Origin: an uncultured Peptococcaceae bacterium
GTDB taxonomy: Bacteria > Bacillota > Peptococcia > Peptococcales > Peptococcaceae
Direction of reading: 5' to 3'
Assembly (NCBI GenBank): GCA_900552455.1
Contig: URZX01000007.1
Coordinates: 1 to 64,000 of the forward strand
Length of the DNA: 64,000 bases
Position numbers and translations under genes: made by a program. The notes under the pieces were generated by a model. That model ran no database searches. It had not been told where the DNA came from and saw nothing but the letters and a program-made list of their open reading frames with translations. Of this stretch, positions 44,582 through 52,606 are shown in pieces (position 1 is the first letter of the stretch; every line of letters starts with the position of its first letter).

Positions 44582-45267
44582 CCCAGCTCACCGCCTCTCG
44601 CCGGCACAATGCGCCCATCCTCGATGTGGATGATGCGGTCGCAGGATTGGGCCAGCGCTTCGTTGTGTGTGACCATGAGGATCGTCTGCTTGTAGCTGCG
44701 GCTGCTCGCCGAAAGTACCCCCATCACATCCACCGTTGTGCGGCTGTCGAGATTGCCCGTCGGCTCGTCAGCCAGGATCAGCGCCGGTTTGTTCGCCAGC
44801 GCGCGAGCGATCGCCACGCGCTGCTGCTGTCCGCCGGAAAGTTCGTTCGGATAGCGCTTGCGCAGCGCCCAGAGCCCGAGATCCTCCAGCAACCTGCGAA
44901 TGTATGCGTGATCGACATGACGACCCTTGTCAAATGTCACCGGTAGCGCCACGTTGTCATACACGTTCAGCACCGGCATCAGGCTGTAGTTCTGAAAAAC
45001 GAAGCCAATGTTGCGCCGGCGAAAGATCGTCAATTCCCGGCGAGAGAGATTGGCAATGTCGCGATCGCGGATCACCACCGCGCCGGCATCCGGCGTATCC
45101 AGTCCGCCGATGAGATTCAAAAGCGTCGACTTGCCGCTGCCGGACGTGCCGACAATAGCAACAAATTCTCCCTGACGCACGCTGAGGCTGATGTCCTTCA
45201 GCGCCTGTACACGATTTTCTTTTTCACCATAGGATTTACTGACCTGTGTCAGCTGCAGGATTTCCAT
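44578..45267 (-). CDS. ABC transporter ATP-binding protein (module 2)
   Basis: 229 residues. Walker [27 protein letters not shown], signature [15 protein letters not shown], Walker [14 protein letters not shown]. Same class as the module 1 ATPase. ATG 45267 follows AAAGGGGGGG. A terminator lies in the 92-bp gap to the kinase gene, so this ATPase and its permease can be transcribed separately from the two-component genes. Confidence 0.93.
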   Translation of the reverse strand: MEILQLTQVSKSYGEKENRVQALKDISLSVRQGEFVAIVGTSGSGKSTLLNLIGGLDTPDAGAVVIRDRDIANLSRRELTIFRRRNIGFVFQNYSLMPVLNVYDNVALPVTFDKGRHVDHAYIRRLLEDLGLWALRKRYPNELSGGQQQRVAIARALANKPALILADEPTGNLDSRTTVDVMGVLSASSRSYKQTILMVTHNEALAQSCDRIIHIEDGRIVPARGGELG

Positions 45268-45335
45268 GAAGAAGCCCCCCCTTTCCCTGATCTGATTCTA
45301 TCTTAGCAGAGAGATCTTACAGATTTCTGGCAAAG

Positions 45336-45370
45336 AAAAACGGAATTCTAACAAATTTGTCAGAACTCCG
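45336..45370 (-). terminator. Terminator or attenuator between kinase and ABC genes (module 2)
   Basis: A 15-bp stem with two G-U pairs (45341-45355 with 45356-45370, effectively a small loop) followed on the minus strand by TTTTTCTTTG. The kinase stop codon TGA (45360-45362) lies inside the stem, so translation to the end could influence folding. Confidence 0.75.
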
Positions 45371-46268
45371 CATTCTGCAAAAACACGCTGAACGTGCTTC
45401 CCTTTCCATAATCAGAAGCAGCCGTGATATAGCCTTTCTCGTGCGCCAGGATCATCCGCGAAAGCGCCAGCCCGATGCCCGAGCCTTCCCGCGCCTCCAC
45501 ATCCGGCGAACGATAAAAGCGCTGAAAGATCGCTGAAAGCTCCTCAGCGCGGATGCCGATGCCATTGTCGGCAAAGCGGATCTCCGTGTAAAGCTCCAGC
45601 GGATGCACGCTGATCGCCACCTCGCCGCCAGCATCCGTGTACTTGATCGCATTCTCCAGAATGTTCACGAACACCTCCGCCGTCCAGCGGCGATTGTGCC
45701 AGAGCGTGACCTCTGCAAATGGCGCCAACGTGATCGTGATCTGCCGCTGCTCTGCCTTATCGAGCACCGCGCCCACCGCATCAGCCAGCGTCGGACGCAG
45801 CGGCAGCGCCTGCGCATCGAAAACGACCGCCCCCTGCTCCAGTTCCACCATCTTAAAGAGCGCGTTCAGGATCCAGTCCAGCTTTTCTGTCTGCTTCTTC
45901 ATTTTCGCCAGGAATTGTCGCCGCGTGTCCGCGTCCAGATTTTCATCCTCCAGCATCTCCCGGTACATCACTAGCCCCGCCAACGGCGTTTTCAGCTGGT
46001 GCGCCATATTGGAAATAAGCTGCTTCACAGCCTCCCGCTCCTGCTCCGCGTCAGTCACACTCGCATCCACCTTCTCCTGCAGCCGTCGCATTTTCGCAGC
46101 CAGTGCAGACACCGCGCCCTCCTCCAGCTCCGACCGGGAGATCGGCTCGCCGTCGAGAATCTCCTCAAGCATACGATCCAGCACACGCGTCGTAGAACGA
46201 TTGCGCCACCAAAGCAGCGCACAGCCGCCGCAGGCAAGGAGCAGAAGCAGCCCCAGCAGAACACTCAT
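45360..46268 (-). CDS. Sensor histidine kinase (module 2)
   Basis: 302 residues with only one clear membrane span (about 3-22), so it probably senses through a partner protein. H-box NMAHQLKTPLAGLVMYREM, N-box NILENAIKYTDAGG, G1 FADNGIGIRAEEL, G2 GSGIGLALSRMILA. It overlaps the regulator gene by 4 bp (ATGA). The likely partner is the FtsX-type permease two genes downstream. Confidence 0.93.
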   Translation of the reverse strand: MSVLLGLLLLLACGGCALLWWRNRSTTRVLDRMLEEILDGEPISRSELEEGAVSALAAKMRRLQEKVDASVTDAEQEREAVKQLISNMAHQLKTPLAGLVMYREMLEDENLDADTRRQFLAKMKKQTEKLDWILNALFKMVELEQGAVVFDAQALPLRPTLADAVGAVLDKAEQRQITITLAPFAEVTLWHNRRWTAEVFVNILENAIKYTDAGGEVAISVHPLELYTEIRFADNGIGIRAEELSAIFQRFYRSPDVEAREGSGIGLALSRMILAHEKGYITAASDYGKGSTFSVFLQNAEF

Positions 46269-46948
46269 CCTCTTCCCTCCTCGCTCTTCCAGATATAGCC
46301 AATCCCGTGCACCGTGCGGATCAGTGCTGGATGCTTGGGATCGTGCTCGATCTTTGCGCGCAGGCGGCGGATGGTCACCGACAGGGTGTTTTCGTCAACA
46401 AATTTTCCCTGCGCATCCCAGACGTGGGCAAGGATCTGTTCCTTCGTCAGCACCTGCTCGAGATTCTCCATGAGATAGCACAGCAGCTGATACTCAATTT
46501 TGCTGAGGTCGATCTTTTCCGCCCCGCGGAACACCTGCGCCGCCTTCCTGTCGATCGTGATGCCGCCGCTCGTCACCATCGTGCTCGGCGTCTGCGCCTG
46601 CAAAATGCGGCGAATGCGCGCCTTCAGCACGGCCAGCGAGAAGGGCTTCGACATGTAATCGGCGACGCCAAGCTCCAGCGACCTCACTTCGTCCATCTCG
46701 GTATTGCGCGCTGTCAGCATGAACACCGGCGTTGCACACACGCCATGCAGCTCTGCCACGAGGTCAAATCCGCTGCCATCTGGCAGATTGCAATCGAGCA
46801 GCAGCATATCCCACGGCGCCTCCTCGAGCAGCGCTCTGGCATCGCGCAGCGTCCGCGCCTGTGCCGTTTCGTAACCCTCCAGCTCCAGCGCAAACGCCAG
46901 CCCCTCGCGCAGGTCGCTGTCGTCTTCGATGATGAGGATCTTACTCAT
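46265..46948 (-). CDS. OmpR-family response regulator (module 2)
   Basis: 227 residues from ATG 46948 behind GGAGGG. Receiver with EDD at 8-10, phosphoacceptor Asp in LLLDCNLPDG, FMLTARNTEMDE and YMSKPF, then a winged-helix output domain ending TVHGIGYIWKSEE. First gene of module 2. Confidence 0.94.
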   Translation of the reverse strand: MSKILIIEDDSDLREGLAFALELEGYETAQARTLRDARALLEEAPWDMLLLDCNLPDGSGFDLVAELHGVCATPVFMLTARNTEMDEVRSLELGVADYMSKPFSLAVLKARIRRILQAQTPSTMVTSGGITIDRKAAQVFRGAEKIDLSKIEYQLLCYLMENLEQVLTKEQILAHVWDAQGKFVDENTLSVTIRRLRAKIEHDPKHPALIRTVHGIGYIWKSEEGRG

Positions 46949-47004
46949 TTTTCTTCCCTCCAGACATTCTCTACCATACATTGTAGCCATCCGCAGAGCG
47001 CCGC

Positions 47005-47044
47005 GCAACAAAATAAACGCCGCCTCGCAATGGAGACGGCGTTT
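47005..47044 (-). terminator. Terminator of the SNF-type symporter gene
   Basis: AAACGCCG (47015-47022) pairs with 47037-47044; the minus strand continues TTTATTTTGTT. Eleven bases beyond the symporter stop. Confidence 0.75.
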
Positions 47045-47054
47045 GCGTCAAAAT

Positions 47055-48533
47055 TTATTTCCCGCTTGGCTTTTTCTTGTGCACGGCGCAGAAGACGATA
47101 AAGCCGATGAGGGCGACGGCGAAGATCATCCAGCCGGTGAGCACGGCGGTGCCCATTGGCGCGAACTTGTCGTAGTAGCCCTTGAGGTACAGGAACAGGA
47201 TGATGGCTGGCACGACGTAGCTCATGTAGCCACCGATCTTGTATGGGAATTTCAGACCGTTGCCGGCGTTGGCTTCGTCGATGAAATTCGCCCAGCCCCA
47301 GCCGTAGCGACGGGTGCAGAAGAGCACGAAGGCGAAGCTGCCGAGCGGCAGAAGGTTGTTGGAGACGATGAAGTCCTCCAGATCGAGCACGGCTGTTCCG
47401 GCGCCAAGTGGCTGGAAATCGCTCCAGATATTGTAGCCAAACACGCATGGCAGGCTGAGAATGGCGATGAGGATGCCGTTGATGACGATGCTCTTGCGGC
47501 GCTCCCAGCCAAATTGCTCGCTGGTGAAGGCGGCGATGTTTTCCATAACGGCGGTGACGGTGGTCATCGACGCGAAGCTCAGGAACAGGAAGAACAGTGC
47601 CCCCCAAAACTGGCCGCCAGCCATCTGGGTGAAGAGGTTTGGAATGGTCACAAAGATGAGGTTTGGACCGCTATCAGGCTGCAGGCCAAAGGCGAAGCAG
47701 GCAGGGATGACGATGAAACCGCTCATGATCCCGGCAAAGGTGCTGAGGATGGTGATGGTGACGGCTTCACCGGCGAGGCTACGCTGCTTGTCGATGTAGC
47801 TGCCGAAGATGAGCATGGCGCCGATCCCCAAAGAGAGGGTGAAGAAGGCCTGGCTCATGGCGGCGAACAGAATGTTGCCGATGCCGATCTCCTGCATGGC
47901 CTGGAAATCAGGCACGAGGTAGAATTTCAGCCCTGCACCAGCACCGTCGAGGGTGACGGAACGGATGGCGAGGATGAAGGTGAGCAGAAGCAGGCTGACC
48001 ATCATGAACTTGTTGACCTTTTCCAGCCCGTTTTCCATACCGATAAAGACGACGATGGTGCCGATGATGCAGACGAGCACCGTCCAGAAGATCATCGGAC
48101 CGGTTTGCGCAAGGGTCTCACCCCAGACAACGCCGACTTCTTCTGGCGTTGCGCCGACAAAGGAGCCGGTAAGATGCTTCCAGCAATAGGCCAGGATCCA
48201 GCCGGTAACGGTGGTGTAGAACATCATCAGCAAATAGCAGCCGATGAGCGAGATCCACTTGAGATAATGCCACGAGGTCTGCGGCTTTTCGAGCACGTCA
48301 AACGCTTTCGCAGCACTCTTCTGCGCAGCGCGACCCATGGCCAGCTCGCAGACGAGCACAGGGATCCCCAAAATAAGCAGGAAGAACAGGAAGATCAGCA
48401 TGAAGGACGCGCCCCCAAACTGACCACACAGATACGGGAATTTCCAAACGCTCCCGATACCTATGGCGCAACCTGCTGAGACAAGGATGAAGCCAAGTCT
48501 CGAACCAAATCTTTCTCTGTTTTTATCAGACAT
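47055..48533 (-). CDS. Neurotransmitter:sodium symporter family transporter
   Basis: 492 residues from ATG 48533 (ATG 48536 is three bases nearer to AGGAGG). Twelve-span SNF/LeuT-fold protein: FILVSAGCAIGIGSVWKFPYL is the first-helix Na+/substrate site and ends the usual way with CGQFGGASF. Bacterial members take up amino acids with Na+. Consistent with an amino-acid-fermenting lifestyle alongside the peptidase and SLC13-type carrier. Monocistronic. Confidence 0.93.
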   Translation of the reverse strand: MSDKNRERFGSRLGFILVSAGCAIGIGSVWKFPYLCGQFGGASFMLIFLFFLLILGIPVLVCELAMGRAAQKSAAKAFDVLEKPQTSWHYLKWISLIGCYLLMMFYTTVTGWILAYCWKHLTGSFVGATPEEVGVVWGETLAQTGPMIFWTVLVCIIGTIVVFIGMENGLEKVNKFMMVSLLLLTFILAIRSVTLDGAGAGLKFYLVPDFQAMQEIGIGNILFAAMSQAFFTLSLGIGAMLIFGSYIDKQRSLAGEAVTITILSTFAGIMSGFIVIPACFAFGLQPDSGPNLIFVTIPNLFTQMAGGQFWGALFFLFLSFASMTTVTAVMENIAAFTSEQFGWERRKSIVINGILIAILSLPCVFGYNIWSDFQPLGAGTAVLDLEDFIVSNNLLPLGSFAFVLFCTRRYGWGWANFIDEANAGNGLKFPYKIGGYMSYVVPAIILFLYLKGYYDKFAPMGTAVLTGWMIFAVALIGFIVFCAVHKKKPSGK

Positions 48534-48572
48534 CATTTCCTCCTTTTTTAACGTCTTTCGACGGTTTTATCT

Positions 48573-48601
48573 AAAAACCGTTTCCCGCTCAGCGGTGAAA
48601 C
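48573..48601 (-). terminator. Terminator of the long housekeeping operon
   Basis: Minus strand GTTTC-A-CCGC...GCGG-GAAAC followed by GGTTTTT. The DUF2905 stop codon lies in the loop. An overlapping ACGGTTTT/AAAACCGT stem (48561-48582) could form instead. Confidence 0.7.
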
Positions 48602-48807
48602 AGATTTAAGATCACACTGAGAATAATACTGACGACGATGCAGCTTATCACAGGAAAATAAAAGCTGCCGTGTTCGCCCTTGATAAAAATATCTCCCGGC
48701 AAATGGCCTAGGCTGGTGAACCGCGAGAGCAGCATCACCACGCCGCCGAGCACAATGAGCGCCATGCCGAGGGTAATGAGCAGTCTGCCAATATCCATGC
48801 CGTTCAT
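48589..48807 (-). CDS. DUF2905 two-span membrane protein
   Basis: 72 residues from ATG 48807, seven bases after GAGG. Two hydrophobic segments flank the conserved LGHLPGDIFIKGEHGSFYFP, the DUF2905 signature. In many Firmicutes such genes sit near ruvB or tRNA-modification genes; the function is unknown. Last gene of the operon, nine bases after the U32 gene. Confidence 0.9.
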   Translation of the reverse strand: MNGMDIGRLLITLGMALIVLGGVVMLLSRFTSLGHLPGDIFIKGEHGSFYFPVISCIVVSIILSVILNLFHR

Positions 48808-48816
48808 ACGCTCACC

Positions 48817-50046
48817 TCAGATCTTTTTGCGGATCAGGTCCATCGGCTGCACAGAAAACGGTAGCTGCATCTTCACGATCTGCTGAGCGTGAGGCGCGCT
48901 GTCGATCGGCGCGCCATTTTCTTCCTGCATGGCGCAGATGGTGAAATCGTGCTCGCGATAGTCGGTGCCGAAAAACTGGATCGTGTCGCCAACGGAGATC
49001 TTGTTGCGCTGCTCGATCGTCGCCACGCCGCTGACCGGGTCAAAATCGCGCACAACGCCGACAAAATCGTAGGGCTTGATGTAGCCCGCCGAGGCGTTGT
49101 TGACGGCGTTATCCTCCGGTCTGCCGAAGAGAAAACCTGTGGTGTACGGACGATGGCTGACCTTCTCCAGCTCGCCCATCCAATACTGCAGCTCCTCTTC
49201 TGCCACTTCGCCGTCGGCCATCCAGGCGTCGATCACATGGCGGTAGCAGCGGATGATCGTCGACACGTAGTACAGGCTCTTCATACGGCCTTCGATCTTC
49301 AGGCTCTGCACGGTGTGCTGCGCGAGGATTTCCGGCAGCCGCTCCAGAGTGCAGAGGTCGAAGGAATTGAAAATGTACGAGCCGTGGTCGTCCTCCTCGA
49401 TCGGATAGTACACACCTGGGCGCTTCTCCTCGACGATGGCGTAATTCCAGCGGCAAGGCTGGGCGCATTCGCCCTTGTTGGCGTCGCGGCCGGTCATGTA
49501 GTTCGAGAGCAGACAGCGTCCGGAATAGCTCATGCACATGGCCCCATGTACGAAGATCTCCAGCTCTGTTGCGGTTTTTTCAGAGATCTCGGCGATCTCA
49601 GCGAGCGACAGCTCGCGCGCCAGCACCACGCGCTCCACATTTTTCTGCTTTTCCCAGAAATGCACGCCGGCCCAGTTGACAACCGTCGCCTGGGTGCTGA
49701 TGTGGATCGGCACAGTGAGGCCGCTGGCCATGGCGATGTCGTAGACGCCGGGATCGGCGACGAGCAGCGCGTCCGGCTGCACGCTCTCAAGGAACGCCAG
49801 ATACTCCTCCAGCCCTGCAAGCTCCGCGTTATGGGGATAAGCGTTGAGCGTCACATAAAGCTTCTTGCCCTGGGCGTGGGTGTAGCGGATGGCTTCCGCC
49901 AGCTCTTCGTTGGAAAAATTGCCGGCAAAAGCGCGCAGGCCAAAGGCCTTGCCGGAGCAATACACAGCGTCCGCTCCGTAATGCAGGGCGAAGCGCAGCT
50001 TTTCAAAATTTCCGGCAGGTGCCAAAAGTTCAATGTTCTGTTTCAT
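48817..50046 (-). CDS. trhP: U32-family protein, TrhP-like tRNA hydroxylation factor
   Basis: 409 residues from ATG 50046 behind GGAGGA; the start lies 14 bp inside the preceding methyltransferase gene. MKQNIELLAPAGNFEKLRFA is the classic U32 N-terminus, followed by MCMSYSGRCLLSNYMTGRD and GECAQPCRW, which supply the Fe-S cysteines. Length and neighbourhood (trmR) match B. subtilis YrrN/YrrO (TrhP1/2), which hydroxylate uridine-34 of tRNA using prephenate. Older names call these collagenase-like peptidases, which I consider misleading here. Confidence 0.85.
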   Translation of the reverse strand: MKQNIELLAPAGNFEKLRFALHYGADAVYCSGKAFGLRAFAGNFSNEELAEAIRYTHAQGKKLYVTLNAYPHNAELAGLEEYLAFLESVQPDALLVADPGVYDIAMASGLTVPIHISTQATVVNWAGVHFWEKQKNVERVVLARELSLAEIAEISEKTATELEIFVHGAMCMSYSGRCLLSNYMTGRDANKGECAQPCRWNYAIVEEKRPGVYYPIEEDDHGSYIFNSFDLCTLERLPEILAQHTVQSLKIEGRMKSLYYVSTIIRCYRHVIDAWMADGEVAEEELQYWMGELEKVSHRPYTTGFLFGRPEDNAVNNASAGYIKPYDFVGVVRDFDPVSGVATIEQRNKISVGDTIQFFGTDYREHDFTICAMQEENGAPIDSAPHAQQIVKMQLPFSVQPMDLIRKKI

Positions 50047-50740
50047 TGCGATCCTCCTGTCTCCTTGCCAAAACAAGCACGCCGTCATCCAGCGGCAGCA
50101 GCGTATGCGCAAACCGCGCATCCTGCTGCACCTCCTGGAGAAACTGCTTCATCCGCACAAAGGCCGTTTTCTGTCGGTGGTTCGGATAAGCGTCTGCGAC
50201 GAGCCAGCCGTTGAGAAAGATGTTGTCAAAAACGACAGCGCCCTGCGCAGACAGGTGCGGCACGATCTCTTCCAGCAGATGGGCATACTGGCCCTTGGCT
50301 GCATCAATGAAAACGAGGTCAAAGGGCGCGAACCGCTCAGCGAGGCGCGCAAAATAACCTTCCTCGCGAAAATCCGCGCATTCAAAGACGATCTCGTGGT
50401 GGTCCAGTCCAGCGTCGTGGAGAAATTCCTGCGCCACATCCTGGCGCTCGCGGACGAGATCGATCGTCACAAGCGTCGCCGGCGCTGCCAGGCCCTTCAG
50501 CATATGATAAGCCGACACGCCATAGGCCGTGCCAAGCTCCAGTATACACCGTGGCTGGCGCAGTGTCACCAACATTTCCAGCAAATGCGACACATTTGGG
50601 GTGACCACAGGCACATGGTCGGCTTCTGCCCGCTCCAGCAGCGCGCGCAACACCGGCGCAGCCCCTGCCGTGTGAAAAAGATTGGTGTAGTCATTGACCA
50701 CACCAAAAGGCTGTTGTTCAAATTGCTCTGTGTCGTGCAT
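50030..50740 (-). CDS. trmR: O-methyltransferase, TrmR-like
   Basis: 236 residues from ATG 50740 with GAGG eight bases upstream. SAM motif ILELGTAYGVSAYHM, then VTIDLVRERQ and the metal/catalytic region FIDAAKGQYAHLLEEI and VFDNIFLNGWL mark the YrrM/TrmR branch of class I O-methyltransferases. TrmR methylates 5-hydroxyuridine-34 to 5-methoxyuridine. Overlap with the U32 gene implies coupled production of the two steps. Confidence 0.85.
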   Translation of the reverse strand: MHDTEQFEQQPFGVVNDYTNLFHTAGAAPVLRALLERAEADHVPVVTPNVSHLLEMLVTLRQPRCILELGTAYGVSAYHMLKGLAAPATLVTIDLVRERQDVAQEFLHDAGLDHHEIVFECADFREEGYFARLAERFAPFDLVFIDAAKGQYAHLLEEIVPHLSAQGAVVFDNIFLNGWLVADAYPNHRQKTAFVRMKQFLQEVQQDARFAHTLLPLDDGVLVLARRQEDRNETEH

Positions 50741-50750
50741 CGCCAAGGCC

Positions 50751-51269
50751 TCAGTTGAATTTGATGCTCTTGGAGAGCTGCACAAGATAATCAACCAGCG
50801 AGATGATCGTCAGCGCCACAGCAATGTAGAGCAGGATCAACCCGACGAGCTGCCAGCCGATGATGAGGCAGATAATCGCCAGCATCTGGCTAACGGTTTT
50901 GAACTTGCCCAGGTTGCGCGCAGCGAGAATGATGCCGTTGTCGGCAGCCAACGCGCGCAGGCTCGTCACCAGGAGTTCACGCCCGATGATGATGATCACC
51001 GGCCAGCCTGGGATCGTGCCGGCGATGGCCAGATAGATCAGCGCTGTGAGCACGAGCAGCTTGTCGGCAAAGGGATCCATGATCTTGCCAAAATTGGTGA
51101 CCAGGTTCCACTTGCGCGCCAGATGCCCGTCGAGAAAATCTGTCAGCGAGGCGATGATGAAGATCGCGCACGCCACATAATTGTGGCCGCTGAAATCCGC
51201 AGTGAAGAAAAACATAAACACCGGGATGAGGACGACGCGAAGGGTCGTCAGTTGGTTTGGAATATTCAT
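50751..51269 (-). CDS. pgsA: Phosphatidylglycerophosphate synthase
   Basis: 172 residues, normal size. The CDP-alcohol phosphotransferase motif is read in DFLDGHLARKWN...GKIMDPFADK (D-G-x2-A-R-x8-G-x3-D-x3-D). Four to five membrane spans. It makes phosphatidylglycerophosphate from CDP-diacylglycerol and glycerol-3-phosphate. Start ATG overlaps the rimO stop by one base (TAATG). Confidence 0.95.
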   Translation of the reverse strand: MNIPNQLTTLRVVLIPVFMFFFTADFSGHNYVACAIFIIASLTDFLDGHLARKWNLVTNFGKIMDPFADKLLVLTALIYLAIAGTIPGWPVIIIIGRELLVTSLRALAADNGIILAARNLGKFKTVSQMLAIICLIIGWQLVGLILLYIAVALTIISLVDYLVQLSKSIKFN

Positions 51270-52606
51270 TACACAAGACTCCCTATCAGATCATATTCAT
51301 GCACGTCCGAGATCTCCACGTCGAGCTCCTGGCCGATCTCGTAAGCGCTCACATCTGCCACTGGCACGATCACATAAGGATCGATGTCCGGCGCTTCTGA
51401 CTGGCTGCGGCAGAGCAGCATGCCGTCTTCGATGTCGTCGACGAGCACGTGGCGCGTCTCGCCGATGAGTCGCTGGTGATTGGCAAACATGATCTCGAAC
51501 TGGATATCCATGAGATTCTGCGCCCGCTCCTCCTTCACAGCCTCGTCCAGCTGGTCGGGCATGCGTCCGGCAGGCGTGTTCTCCTCCTGCGAGTATGGGA
51601 AAACGCCGACGCGATCAAGCTGCACCTCTTCAAGGAAATTCAGCAGATTGTTGTACGCCGCTTCTGTTTCGCCAGGAAAGCCGACGATGAACGTGGAGCG
51701 GATCATGATGCCAGGAACGCGTTCGCGCAGCTTGGCGATGAGGGCGCGGATCTGCGCCTGGTCGATCTTGCGGTTCATGCGCGCGAGGATCTCGTCGTCG
51801 GCGTGCTGTAGCGGAATGTCGATGTACTTGCAGATCTTTTCCTCGCTGGCGATGGTTGCGATGAGATCGTCGCTGAGGTTGTTCGGATAGGCGTAGAGCA
51901 GACGGATCCAGCGGATGCCGTCTATCTTGCAGAGATCGTGCAAAAGCTCCGGCAGCGCCAGGCGGCCATAGTTATCCAGACCGTAGGTGGTGATGTCCTG
52001 AGCGATGACGATGAGCTCCTTCACGCCGCGGCGGGCGAGCATCTCTGCCTCCGCGAGAATGTCCTCTCTCGCGCGGCTGCGGTACGGCCCCTGCATTTCC
52101 GGAATGGCGCAGAAGGTGCAGTGGTTGTCACAGCCCTCGGCGATCGTCAGATAGGCGTAGTAGCCCGGCGTCGAGAGCACGCGGCTGTCGCGCTCCATAG
52201 CGTTCGGCAGGTGCCAGTCGGTGTCGACGGCGGTCTTTGCTTCCTGCGCCGCGTAGAGACGGTCGATGTGCGCGAGGATCTCGTCGTAGGCGGTGCTGCC
52301 GAGAAGCAGGTCCAGTTCCGGCAGCGCCTCCTCCATCTCCTTCGCATATTTCTGCACCATGCAGCCGATGGCCACGAGAAATTCGCAGCTCCCGGCTTCT
52401 TTGTAGTCGTTCAGGGCGAGGATGGTGTTGATCGTCTCCTCCTTCGCCGCTGTGATGAAGCCACAGGTGTTGACGACGATGACCGTCGCCTCTGCCGGCT
52501 CCTCCACAAGGATATAGTCGCTGTCTGCGCAGAGCCCCATCATGTACTCAGAATAGACGGTGTTCTTGGCGCAGCCCAGTGTGACAAAGCAAATTGTTTT
52601 TTTCAT
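51269..52606 (-). CDS. rimO: Ribosomal protein S12 methylthiotransferase RimO
   Basis: 445 residues. UPF0004 cysteines C12, C48 and C82, radical-SAM cysteines C159, C163 and C166 (EGCDNHCTFC), and a C-terminal TRAM domain (about 380-445, LDVEISDVHEYDLIGSLV). It adds a methylthio group to Asp of ribosomal protein S12. The first motif reads GCAKNTVYSE instead of the commoner GCPKNLVDSE. It overlaps ftsK (ATGA) and pgsA. Confidence 0.94.
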   Translation of the reverse strand: MKKTICFVTLGCAKNTVYSEYMMGLCADSDYILVEEPAEATVIVVNTCGFITAAKEETINTILALNDYKEAGSCEFLVAIGCMVQKYAKEMEEALPELDLLLGSTAYDEILAHIDRLYAAQEAKTAVDTDWHLPNAMERDSRVLSTPGYYAYLTIAEGCDNHCTFCAIPEMQGPYRSRAREDILAEAEMLARRGVKELIVIAQDITTYGLDNYGRLALPELLHDLCKIDGIRWIRLLYAYPNNLSDDLIATIASEEKICKYIDIPLQHADDEILARMNRKIDQAQIRALIAKLRERVPGIMIRSTFIVGFPGETEAAYNNLLNFLEEVQLDRVGVFPYSQEENTPAGRMPDQLDEAVKEERAQNLMDIQFEIMFANHQRLIGETRHVLVDDIEDGMLLCRSQSEAPDIDPYVIVPVADVSAYEIGQELDVEISDVHEYDLIGSLV

